Assembly: GCA_947588665.1 (NCBI GenBank)
Contig: CANPYU010000085.1
Span: 1-5,555 of the forward strand
Direction of reading: 5' to 3'
Source: an uncultured Bacilli bacterium
Lineage (GTDB): Bacteria; Bacillota_I; Bacilli_A; RF39; UBA660
Length of the DNA stretch: 5,555 nucleotides
Below are positions 1-4,444 of the stretch, in pieces (positions within the stretch are counted from its first letter, which is position 1; each line of letters opens with the position of its first letter). The notes below the pieces were generated by a model. That model ran no database searches. It was not told where the DNA came from and saw nothing but the letters and a program-made list of their open reading frames with translations. Both the position numbers and the translations under genes were made by a program.

Positions 1-4
1 TAAG

Positions 5-56
5 TCCCTAGTTAACGGCCGGGAATCACCACTTTTTTATGCAATAATTAATTGCA
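5..56 (-). other. Structured 5' leader, proximal copy
   Basis: The transcript start region forms TGCAAT/ATTGCA (56-51 with 45-40, 5-nt loop). After an A-rich link, TCCC (24-21) pairs with GGGA (8-5) around the 12-nt loop GGCCGTTAACTA. Compared with the distal copy, one stem pair switches from G-C to C-G while the loop core GCCGTTAA is unchanged. This supports a real RNA element, though from only two sequences. Confidence 0.5.
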
Positions 57-61
57 ATTAT

Positions 62-91
62 ATAATATCACATTTATTTTTAGATGTCAAA
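62..91 (-). promoter_or_regulatory. Strong sigma-A promoter, proximal copy
   Basis: On the minus strand TTGACA (90-85), a 17-bp spacer and TATTAT (67-62) repeat the geometry of the copy 119 bp upstream. Predicted start is near 55. Two strong promoters in tandem are common ahead of rRNA and other stable-RNA operons in low-GC Gram-positives. The gene they serve lies off the left edge and cannot be seen. Confidence 0.75.
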
Positions 92-124
92 CTTAACATA
101 CATGCGAAATCTCTAATTTTATTA

Positions 125-174
125 TCGCCTCTTAACGGCTGGGCAATTCCGCTTTTAAGCAACTTTTTAATTGC
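125..174 (-). other. Structured 5' leader, distal copy
   Basis: The predicted transcript begins in a 6-bp hairpin (174-169 with 164-159, AAAA loop, one G-U pair). It continues through an A-rich link to a second hairpin: TTGCC (146-142) pairs with GGCGA (129-125) around the 12-nt loop CAGCCGTTAAGA. The same two-hairpin layout recurs in the proximal copy. The structure is read by eye and no RNA family is recognised. Confidence 0.5.
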
Positions 175-180
175 ATTTAA

Positions 181-210
181 ATAATAACATAATTTTTACT
201 ATCTGTCAAA
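181..210 (-). promoter_or_regulatory. Strong sigma-A promoter, distal copy
   Basis: On the minus strand TTGACA (209-204) is followed after exactly 17 bp by TATTAT (186-181). Transcription should start near 174 and run leftward. The -35 box begins only 13 bp beyond the stop codon of the exonuclease gene, with no terminator in between, so read-through from that gene may add to this transcript. Confidence 0.75.
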
Positions 211-222
211 TTCTAGAAATTA

Positions 223-765
223 TTAATTTTTAACTAAAGCTTTATCTTTACAATACTGATATACATAATTAGTTGTATAACAATCTTCTAAACTTCGATG
301 TGAACCATATTCTAAATTAAAATATTTTTTTAATGTTTCTAATTTATGATTATAAACATCAGGAATATATTTTTTAGCCAATCTTACTGTATCTATATTT
401 TTATTATTAATCATTTCTAAATTTAATTTTTTTATATTCTCTTCAATAAAAGATAAATCAAAACTTGAATTATGAGCAATTAAAGTTAAATCTTCAATAA
501 AACTAATAAACTCTGGCAATACTTCTTCTATTTTTTTAGCTTCTAATACCATTTTATCATCTATTCCCGTAATATTTGTAATTACCTCAGGTATTGAATT
601 ATTAGGTTTAACTAACATATTAAATTCATCTACTAATTGATCATTTTTATATTTTAAAGCTCCAATTTCAATTATCTCACATATTTTTGCATCAAACCCT
701 GTTGTTTCTAAATCAAATACTACATAATCTTTAACTAATTCTTTTTCTTTATTATAATATATCAT
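223..765 (-). CDS. DnaQ/PolC-type 3'-5' exonuclease (DEDDh)
   Basis: Stand-alone 180-residue exonuclease of the DnaQ-like superfamily, expected to remove nucleotides from DNA 3' ends with two metal ions. The catalytic set is complete: D18 and E20 in VVFDLETTGFD, D103 in LIAHNSSFDLSFIEE, and H156 with D161 in SHRSLEDCYTT, the HxxxxD form of the DEDDh subgroup. NITGI at 64-68 is typical of the PolC/DnaQ proofreading domain. There is no polymerase, helicase or GIY-YIG nuclease domain, so it is a free exonuclease rather than PolC. Possible roles are proofreading help, repair, or oligonucleotide turnover, which sequence alone cannot separate. Its ATG overlaps the engB stop (ATGA, 762-765) and no good separate ribosome binding site is seen, so translation is probably coupled to engB. 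It ends in TAA with no clear terminator before the next promoter. Confidence 0.9.
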   Translation of the reverse strand: MIYYNKEKELVKDYVVFDLETTGFDAKICEIIEIGALKYKNDQLVDEFNMLVKPNNSIPEVITNITGIDDKMVLEAKKIEEVLPEFISFIEDLTLIAHNSSFDLSFIEENIKKLNLEMINNKNIDTVRLAKKYIPDVYNHKLETLKKYFNLEYGSHRSLEDCYTTNYVYQYCKDKALVKN

Positions 766-1343
766 AAAAAGTTTGCAATTAAATCATACACTTCATCTCT
801 ACCCTTTTTAGAAATAGTTGAAAAAGTTATGAATTCCTCCTCTTCTTTTAATTTTAAAGTATCTTTTATTAACTTATTTTGTTTATCTCTTGCATTTTTT
901 TTAACCTTATCAAACTTTGTCGCAATAATTTTAATTTTTAAATTATAATATCTTAAAAATTCATACATCAATAAATCATCTTCAGTTGGTTTATGTCTAT
1001 AATCAATAAGTAAAAATACACATTTTAAATTCTCCCTACTTTTAATGTATCCTTCAATCATTGTTCCAAATTTTTTTTGCCTTTCCCTACTAACAGATGC
1101 ATATCCATATCCTGGAACATCAACCAAATAAAAGCGATTATCTATTTGATAAAAATTAAGAGTTTGTGTTTTTCCTGGTTTAGCCGATGTATGCGCAAAA
1201 TTCTTTCTATTTATAATCGTATTAATAAAACTAGATTTCCCCACATTACTTCTTCCCACAATCAAAAACTCCGGTAAATTATCTATTGGATACTGACTAG
1301 TTCTAACTGCAATACTAGCTAAAGTAACATTATTTATCTGCAC
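762..1343 (-). CDS. engB: EngB/YsxC ribosome-biogenesis GTPase
   Basis: TRAFAC-class GTPase of the EngB (YsxC/YihA) family, needed for late 50S subunit assembly in the cytoplasm and essential in many bacteria. Numbered from the GTG start (193 aa): G1 GRSNVGKS at 30-37, the PGKTQTLNFY switch at 56-65, G3 DVPGYG at 75-80, G4 TKFD at 142-145, G5-like STISKKG at 175-181. The frame stays open to a TTG at 1391 (209 aa), but GTG at 1343 is preferred. It has AGGTGAT (1357-1351) 7 nt upstream, it sits directly downstream of a TTGCAA-17-TATAAT promoter that the longer reading would bury in coding sequence, and it gives an N-terminus that as I recall matches the 19-residue lead-in to QYP in Bacillus YsxC. 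It is first in a two-gene unit with the exonuclease. Confidence 0.95.
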   Translation of the reverse strand: MQINNVTLASIAVRTSQYPIDNLPEFLIVGRSNVGKSSFINTIINRKNFAHTSAKPGKTQTLNFYQIDNRFYLVDVPGYGYASVSRERQKKFGTMIEGYIKSRENLKCVFLLIDYRHKPTEDDLLMYEFLRYYNLKIKIIATKFDKVKKNARDKQNKLIKDTLKLKEEEEFITFSTISKKGRDEVYDLIANFL

Positions 1344-1362
1344 TTTTTCATCACCTACATCT

Positions 1363-1391
1363 ATTATAGTATATTTTTGCTCTTTTTGCAA
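1363..1391 (-). promoter_or_regulatory. engB promoter
   Basis: On the minus strand TTGCAA (1391-1386), 17 bp, then a perfect TATAAT (1368-1363). The predicted start near 1356 leaves a leader of about 12-14 nt that is nearly all ribosome binding site (AGGTGAT, 1357-1351) before the GTG at 1343. This site is the main argument against the TTG start at 1391. Confidence 0.65.
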
Positions 1392-1416
1392 ACAAAGAGA
1401 ATAAACTTATATAGAT

Positions 1417-1424
1417 AAGGAGGA
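1417..1424 (+). promoter_or_regulatory. Ribosome binding site of the 120-aa gene
   Basis: AAGGAGGA lies 5 nt before the ATG at 1430 and fixes that start. A promoter is less clear. TTTGCA (1385-1390), 17 bp and TATATA (1408-1413) is possible, but transcription would then begin inside or just before this site. Confidence 0.7.
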
Positions 1425-1429
1425 ATATA

Positions 1430-1792
1430 ATGTTTGGTAATATACATAATTTTCCTCCTAATATAGATCCTCAAGTATTTTCTTTTATTGCGGTTTTAAT
1501 AGGTTCTGCCTGTGTTGGCGATTACTCTGCCTCTGAACAAAATAGTATTGGTAACTGGCTTATCTTAGTTGGACAATTCATTTTAACTAATGCTGCTCAA
1601 CAACAATTAATTGAAGGAAGAATTGAAAATAACAATATAAATATTAATAGTAAAGAACATAAAATGGGTGGAAGTTATTTTGCAAATAATAGTAAATCTA
1701 ATCAAAATCAACGATTAGAAGTAGATTTTCTACTTGATGCAGTTGCTAAAATACAAAAAGAACTAGAAAATATCAAAAACAATCTCCAATAA
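1430..1792 (+). CDS. Small probable membrane-associated protein, unknown function
   Basis: A 120-residue protein that I do not recognise as a named family. It opens with a polar, proline-containing lead (FPPNIDPQ, 8-15). Two hydrophobic stretches follow, at about 16-30 and 40-56, separated by GDYSASEQNSIGNW, so it may be a helical hairpin in the membrane. The middle (62-94) is rich in Asn, Ser and Lys and looks disordered. The last 25 residues have a heptad-like pattern (LEVDFLLDAVAKIQKELENI), suggesting a short coiled coil for self-association or partner binding. The strong ribosome binding site, normal codon use and a plausible two-part layout support a real gene. It has no signal peptide or catalytic motif. 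It is divergent from engB and precedes the beta-helix gene by 65 bp. Confidence 0.8.
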   Translation: MFGNIHNFPPNIDPQVFSFIAVLIGSACVGDYSASEQNSIGNWLILVGQFILTNAAQQQLIEGRIENNNININSKEHKMGGSYFANNSKSNQNQRLEVDFLLDAVAKIQKELENIKNNLQ

Positions 1793-1793
1793 T

Positions 1794-1822
1794 TCGACAA
1801 TATACATGTATATTTTTATAAA
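1794..1822 (+). promoter_or_regulatory. Promoter of the beta-helix surface protein gene
   Basis: TCGACA (1794-1799, one mismatch to TTGACA), a 17-bp spacer and TATAAA (1817-1822, one mismatch to TATAAT). Start predicted near 1829-1830, leaving a leader of about 28 nt with AAAGGAG (1844-1850) 7 nt before the ATG at 1858. The spacer is almost filled by a perfect palindrome. Confidence 0.6.
1799..1814. promoter_or_regulatory. Perfect 16-bp palindrome, candidate operator
   Basis: AATATACATGTATATT is perfectly self-complementary and lies between the -35 and -10 boxes of the promoter for the surface protein gene, where a bound dimer would block RNA polymerase. It could also act as a weak hairpin with a following T-run ending the upstream gene, but the AT-only stem and 4-nt loop make that poor. 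The regulator is not identified. Confidence 0.5.
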
Positions 1823-1857
1823 TAATTTCCAAAATATTTATAGAAAGGAGATTATTT

Positions 1858-2592
1858 ATGAAAAATAAATTATTATTACTCTTAATTTTGTTAGCTTTTA
1901 TTCCCCTTAATGTTCATGCCTCTGGTTCTAGTATAGTTAACAATGAAAATGACTTAAAAGACGCTTTAAAAGATCCTGACATTGATATTATTACTTTAGG
2001 TAAAGATATTGATACCCATGAAAAAATCAATATTACACGACCCGTCACAATTGATGGTAATAACAACACCATTAGATATATTGGAACCTTTGGAAGTAAC
2101 CAAAGTAATGAAAATACAGTTTGGGGTGGAATATATGTTCTACAAGTATATAAAACAACTGCCACTATAAAAAATATTAAACTAACAGGTGGTAATGCAG
2201 CCCTTTTAGTTAATGGTTCAAAAGTAACATTAATTGGTAATATTGATGTATCTGGTAATGGTTTTGGTGGTATCGAACTAGGGCAAGGTGTAGGAATTGA
2301 TGAATTAAATTCTTTAAATATTGATGATGCAACTATCATTAATACTACAGAAAGTGCTAATAAACCCACCCTTTGGGTTCCAAGTGATTCAGATAATGCC
2401 CTACTTATTAAGGACGGTAAAAAGCAAACCATCACCAGTGGAGATGAATTAATTCTAAAAGAAATAAATGCCTTATTTAAAGAGACCTTAAATCCCGCAA
2501 CTACTGATAATATAAACATAGTTATTATATCTTTAATTCTAAGTCTATTTACTTTAAAAATAAGCCTTAAATATTTAAAAAAAGAGTCTTAA
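1858..2592 (+). CDS. Secreted beta-helix-like protein with sortase-type C-terminal anchor
   Basis: A 244-residue exported protein. Residues 1-21 form a signal peptide (MKNK, then a long Leu/Ile core, cleavage likely after VHA). Residues 27-175 carry short Asp/Asn/Gly-rich strands with recurring isoleucines (ITRPVTIDGNNNTI, ATIKNIKLTGG, IGNIDVSGNGFGGIELGQG), the pattern of a right-handed parallel beta-helix like pectate lyase-type domains. No catalytic residues can be assigned, so binding or adhesion is as likely as carbohydrate cleavage. The end has NPATT (212-216), a hydrophobic segment (about 219-237) and a lysine-containing tail, the layout of a sortase sorting signal, here resembling the NPQTN-like motifs of class B sortases. 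A class B sortase gene lies convergently next door. Its own promoter with a palindrome suggests separate control. It ends in TAA inside a shared terminator. Confidence 0.85.
   Translation: MKNKLLLLLILLAFIPLNVHASGSSIVNNENDLKDALKDPDIDIITLGKDIDTHEKINITRPVTIDGNNNTIRYIGTFGSNQSNENTVWGGIYVLQVYKTTATIKNIKLTGGNAALLVNGSKVTLIGNIDVSGNGFGGIELGQGVGIDELNSLNIDDATIINTTESANKPTLWVPSDSDNALLIKDGKKQTITSGDELILKEINALFKETLNPATTDNINIVIISLILSLFTLKISLKYLKKES
2491..2505 (+). other. NPATT candidate sortase B sorting motif
   Basis: These codons encode NPATT (residues 212-216), followed by a transmembrane stretch and a KYLKKES tail. Sortase B enzymes cut NPXTX-type motifs after Thr. The adjacent sortase makes this the likely cleavage site, at T215. 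This is inferred from layout, not shown. Confidence 0.55.
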
Positions 2593-2606
2593 CGATTCTC
2601 TTTTTT
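2577..2606. terminator. Bidirectional intrinsic terminator
   Basis: AAAAAAGAG (2578-2586) pairs with CTCTTTTTT (2598-2606), with further TC/GA pairing inside (2587-2588 with 2594-2595) and a 5-nt TTAAC loop. Read either way the stem is followed by a T-run, so it can end both converging transcripts. The overlapping stop codons of both genes lie in the loop at TTAA (2589-2592). Confidence 0.75.
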
Positions 2607-3389
2607 AATTAATTTTGCATGCACAGCAATTCTATTACCCTTATAATCTTTACAAGTAGATAAAGTAAGTATTTGATCATTAATATCTAAAGAAGTATTA
2701 AAATTAATAGTACTTCTTTTCTTTATCGTATCTATAAATTTTTGATATTCTTCCTCAGTTTTAAAACGCGTAGTAATATAATAACTCTCTTGTGGTATTA
2801 CATAAACACTAAATATCTGAAAAATCATATCCGAAGTAGGTGTAGATATTTTAATTATATGATGAGATAAATCCTTAAACCAATCTTCCTCAAGTAATAA
2901 AGGAAGAGAACCAAACATCGTTTTATTAGTCATTTTATGAGCATAAATAATCGTATTTTTATTCATTGCTTGAAAGTTATTCCGAAAATCAGAAAACACC
3001 CATCCTGCAACATTTTTAGTTTTATTAAAGCTATGATTTAAATAAAAATCATTATCTTTAGCTTGCACTACTGGATAATCAATTTTTGTTCCACCCACAT
3101 TTATCCATGATACTACATCCTCATTTTGTTTCAATAATTTATCGAAATCAACTTGTAAAAATGGCTCATTAATATAATTATAATAAGTATCTTCCTCATC
3201 CATTGGAGGATTAACAAATATATCTAATTCTTTATTACTTTCTATTTCTTTTGAAACTTTATTAATACTTTGAATTATCTCTTTACTTTTATATTGATCA
3301 CTTAAATAATAAACTAATTTACAATCTAATATAATTGTTAAAATTAAAGATATAATAAATAATAATATATATTTTTTCTTATCAAACAT
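2589..3389 (-). CDS. Class B sortase
   Basis: Membrane-anchored cysteine transpeptidase, 266 aa, within the usual class B range. An N-terminal transmembrane segment (about 7-29) is followed by a linker and the catalytic domain. Class B hallmarks are VVSWINVGGTKIDYPVVQ (92-109), DNDFYLNHSF (112-121), and NTIIYAHKM with catalytic H151. Then come MFGSL (158-162), TLSTC with nucleophile C246, and R253 in GNRIAVHAKL. The His-Cys-Arg triad is complete. It should cut an NPXTX-like signal and join the protein to cell-wall peptide or, in pilus types, to another subunit. The likely client is the convergent beta-helix protein ending in NPATT. GAGGG (3399-3395) precedes the ATG. A TATAAT (3435-3430) lies upstream without a convincing -35, so it may also be read through from the MerR-YbjQ unit 54 bp upstream. 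Confidence 0.93.
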   Translation of the reverse strand: MFDKKKYILLFIISLILTIILDCKLVYYLSDQYKSKEIIQSINKVSKEIESNKELDIFVNPPMDEEDTYYNYINEPFLQVDFDKLLKQNEDVVSWINVGGTKIDYPVVQAKDNDFYLNHSFNKTKNVAGWVFSDFRNNFQAMNKNTIIYAHKMTNKTMFGSLPLLLEEDWFKDLSHHIIKISTPTSDMIFQIFSVYVIPQESYYITTRFKTEEEYQKFIDTIKKRSTINFNTSLDINDQILTLSTCKDYKGNRIAVHAKLIKKENR

Positions 3390-3443
3390 ATTATCCCTCT
3401 TTAATTTTATTTTGGTAAATTAATTATCTATTATACTTTAAAC

Positions 3444-3767
3444 TTAAATTATCTTTTTAGTTTTAACTGCTGTTCCATAAGCAATAACTTCTGCGGCTCC
3501 ACTCATCACTGCTGCAGAACCATATCTAATATTTATTATTGCATCAGCTCCCAAATTTTGTGCTTCATCAACCATTCTCTTCGTTGCAATTTGTCTAGCA
3601 ACAACAAGCATATCAGTGTAACCAGCAATTTCTCCACCTACAATCGTTTTCATTCCCGCCATAAAATCTCTTCCAATATTTTTAGATTGCACAATTGTTC
3701 CTTTAACAAGCCCTAAAACTTCTGTTATCTCTTCGCCTGGCAAATAATCAATATTTACTAGCTTCAT
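3444..3767 (-). CDS. YbjQ/UPF0145 family protein
   Basis: A 107-residue cytoplasmic protein that matches the YbjQ (UPF0145, formerly DUF74) family over its full length. Family features seen are the LPGEEITEVLGLVKGTIV start (9-26), GGEIAGYTDML in the middle, VDEAQNLGADAIINIRY, and the VIAYGTAV end. Family members are small proteins thought to form pentamers, described as putative heavy-metal-binding, but their role is not settled. The ATG at 3767 has AGGAGG (3781-3776) 8 nt upstream, lying within the last codons of the MerR gene. The genes overlap by 20 bp, so they should be co-transcribed and perhaps translationally coupled. This makes it a likely target of the MerR regulator by operon membership. 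No clear terminator follows. Confidence 0.92.
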   Translation of the reverse strand: MKLVNIDYLPGEEITEVLGLVKGTIVQSKNIGRDFMAGMKTIVGGEIAGYTDMLVVARQIATKRMVDEAQNLGADAIINIRYGSAAVMSGAAEVIAYGTAVKTKKII

Positions 3768-4392
3768 CTTCTTCTCCTCCTTTAATTTCCTTAATTCGGT
3801 TTATTAAATTTATAATAATTCCTAAAACCGGTAACCCAAATAATATCATAAAAAATATATATAATATTAAGGGTATTTTATCTGTTTCTGTAAATTCAAA
3901 ATAAGATATTATTCCTATTAAAAATAAAAACAAAGAACTAAATACTAAACTTGAAAATATCGCCCCTCCTATTTTTTGCTTATGCGTTTTTTTAATTTTT
4001 TCCATTACAAAACCTCTTTTTTCTAAAACATTTAAAACTATCGCATATTTAGATATATCAATATCCTCATAATTTTCATTATTATTTACTATTTCTAAAC
4101 ACATATTTTTTATTATTTGATAATTTTTTTCTTGCTCAGTAATTTTCTTAATTCTTTCTTTCATACAAGAAGCAAGGCTTAATTCTTTAGTTTTCAATTT
4201 TTTTATTTCTCCCACAGGTACATTTAACTCTCTCAAAAATTTAATTAATCTTAAAGTTCTTATATCATCTTCATCATATTCCCGGTAAGAATTATAATTA
4301 TTTCTTTTTGGTTTTAATAACCCTTCTTCTTCATAATATCTAATACTTTTATGAGTTAACCCCACGATCGTTGCCACTTCATGTATTTGCAT
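3748..4392 (-). CDS. Membrane-tethered MerR-family transcriptional regulator
   Basis: A 214-residue regulator with two parts. Residues 1-70 are a MerR DNA-binding domain: winged helix-turn-helix (IHEVATIVGLTHKSIRYYEEEGLLKP), wing NSYREYDEDDI (34-44), then LRLIKFLRELNVPVGEIKKL. Residues 75-105 would form the dimer coiled coil. Instead of a soluble ligand domain, the C-terminal half carries two transmembrane segments (about 142-164 and 174-197) with only about 9 residues between, and a charged cytoplasmic tail. Such a protein would bind DNA from the membrane and could sense a membrane-linked signal. C76 and C98 lie near the dimer helix, but no metal site can be claimed. AAAGGAGG (4404-4397) precedes the ATG by 4 nt. 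Its promoter has the 19-bp spacer typical of MerR control, so autoregulation is probable. Confidence 0.92.
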   Translation of the reverse strand: MQIHEVATIVGLTHKSIRYYEEEGLLKPKRNNYNSYREYDEDDIRTLRLIKFLRELNVPVGEIKKLKTKELSLASCMKERIKKITEQEKNYQIIKNMCLEIVNNNENYEDIDISKYAIVLNVLEKRGFVMEKIKKTHKQKIGGAIFSSLVFSSLFLFLIGIISYFEFTETDKIPLILYIFFMILFGLPVLGIIINLINRIKEIKGGEEDEASKY

Positions 4393-4412
4393 AATTCCTC
4401 CTTTCTGTATTC

Positions 4413-4443
4413 ATTATAGGGTATCACCTAAGGTCAAAGTCAA
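4413..4443 (-). promoter_or_regulatory. MerR-type promoter with 19-bp spacer
   Basis: On the minus strand TTGACT (4443-4438) and TATAAT (4418-4413) are separated by 19 bp rather than 17. MerR-family activators classically work on such over-long spacers by bending the DNA. The spacer holds dyad elements: ACCTTAGGT (4434-4426) and, overlapping it, TAGG-6-CCTA (4430-4417). This is the only promoter seen for the MerR-YbjQ unit, so the regulator probably controls itself. Confidence 0.7.
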
Positions 4444-4444
4444 T

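Larger units (their letters stand above)
3..210 (-). repeat. Tandem pair of promoter-leader modules
   Basis: Two diverged copies (about 3-91 and 125-210) of one unit lie head to tail with a period of about 119-121 bp. Read on the minus strand, each contains in order TTTGACA, a 17-bp spacer, TATTAT, a TGCAATTAA-containing small hairpin, an A-rich link, and a CC(C)RGCCGTTAA segment. The spacers differ while the promoter hexamers and leader elements are kept, so the similarity looks functional rather than a recent duplication. No open reading frame with a ribosome binding site is visible in these 222 bases. Confidence 0.75.

Noticed and set aside
1..92. Calling the left edge an rRNA operon outright.
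   Set aside because: The tandem promoters fit, but no 16S 5' sequence, boxA-like site or tRNA is visible in the window, so it stays a hypothesis.
1..210. A CRISPR-like or other multi-copy direct repeat array.
   Set aside because: Only two copies, diverged, with a 119-121 bp period and promoter hexamers as the best-kept parts. No regular repeat-spacer structure.
211..218. TTCTAGAA palindrome between the exonuclease stop and the distal promoter.
   Set aside because: Only 8 bp in AT-rich DNA, no flanking T-run, and not repeated at the second promoter.
1077..1277. A 66-codon plus-strand open frame inside engB.
   Set aside because: Antisense to the conserved G1-G3 region of EngB, no ribosome binding site, and a Cys/Ile/Arg-rich nonsense-like translation.
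1914..2519. A 201-codon open frame on the minus strand within the beta-helix protein gene.
   Set aside because: It is antisense to a gene with signal peptide, domain and anchor, has no good ribosome binding site, and its translation shows no coherent family. It is a shadow of codon use on the other strand.
3430..3435. A sortase promoter based on a minus-strand TATAAT.
   Set aside because: No acceptable -35 box at 16-18 bp. In DNA this AT-rich an isolated TATAAT is weak evidence, so it is not listed as a feature.
4413..4437. TTGACC (4437-4432) as the -35 box for the MerR promoter.
   Set aside because: It would leave only 13 bp to TATAAT, too short for sigma-A. TTGACT six bases further upstream gives 19 bp, which suits a MerR-controlled promoter.
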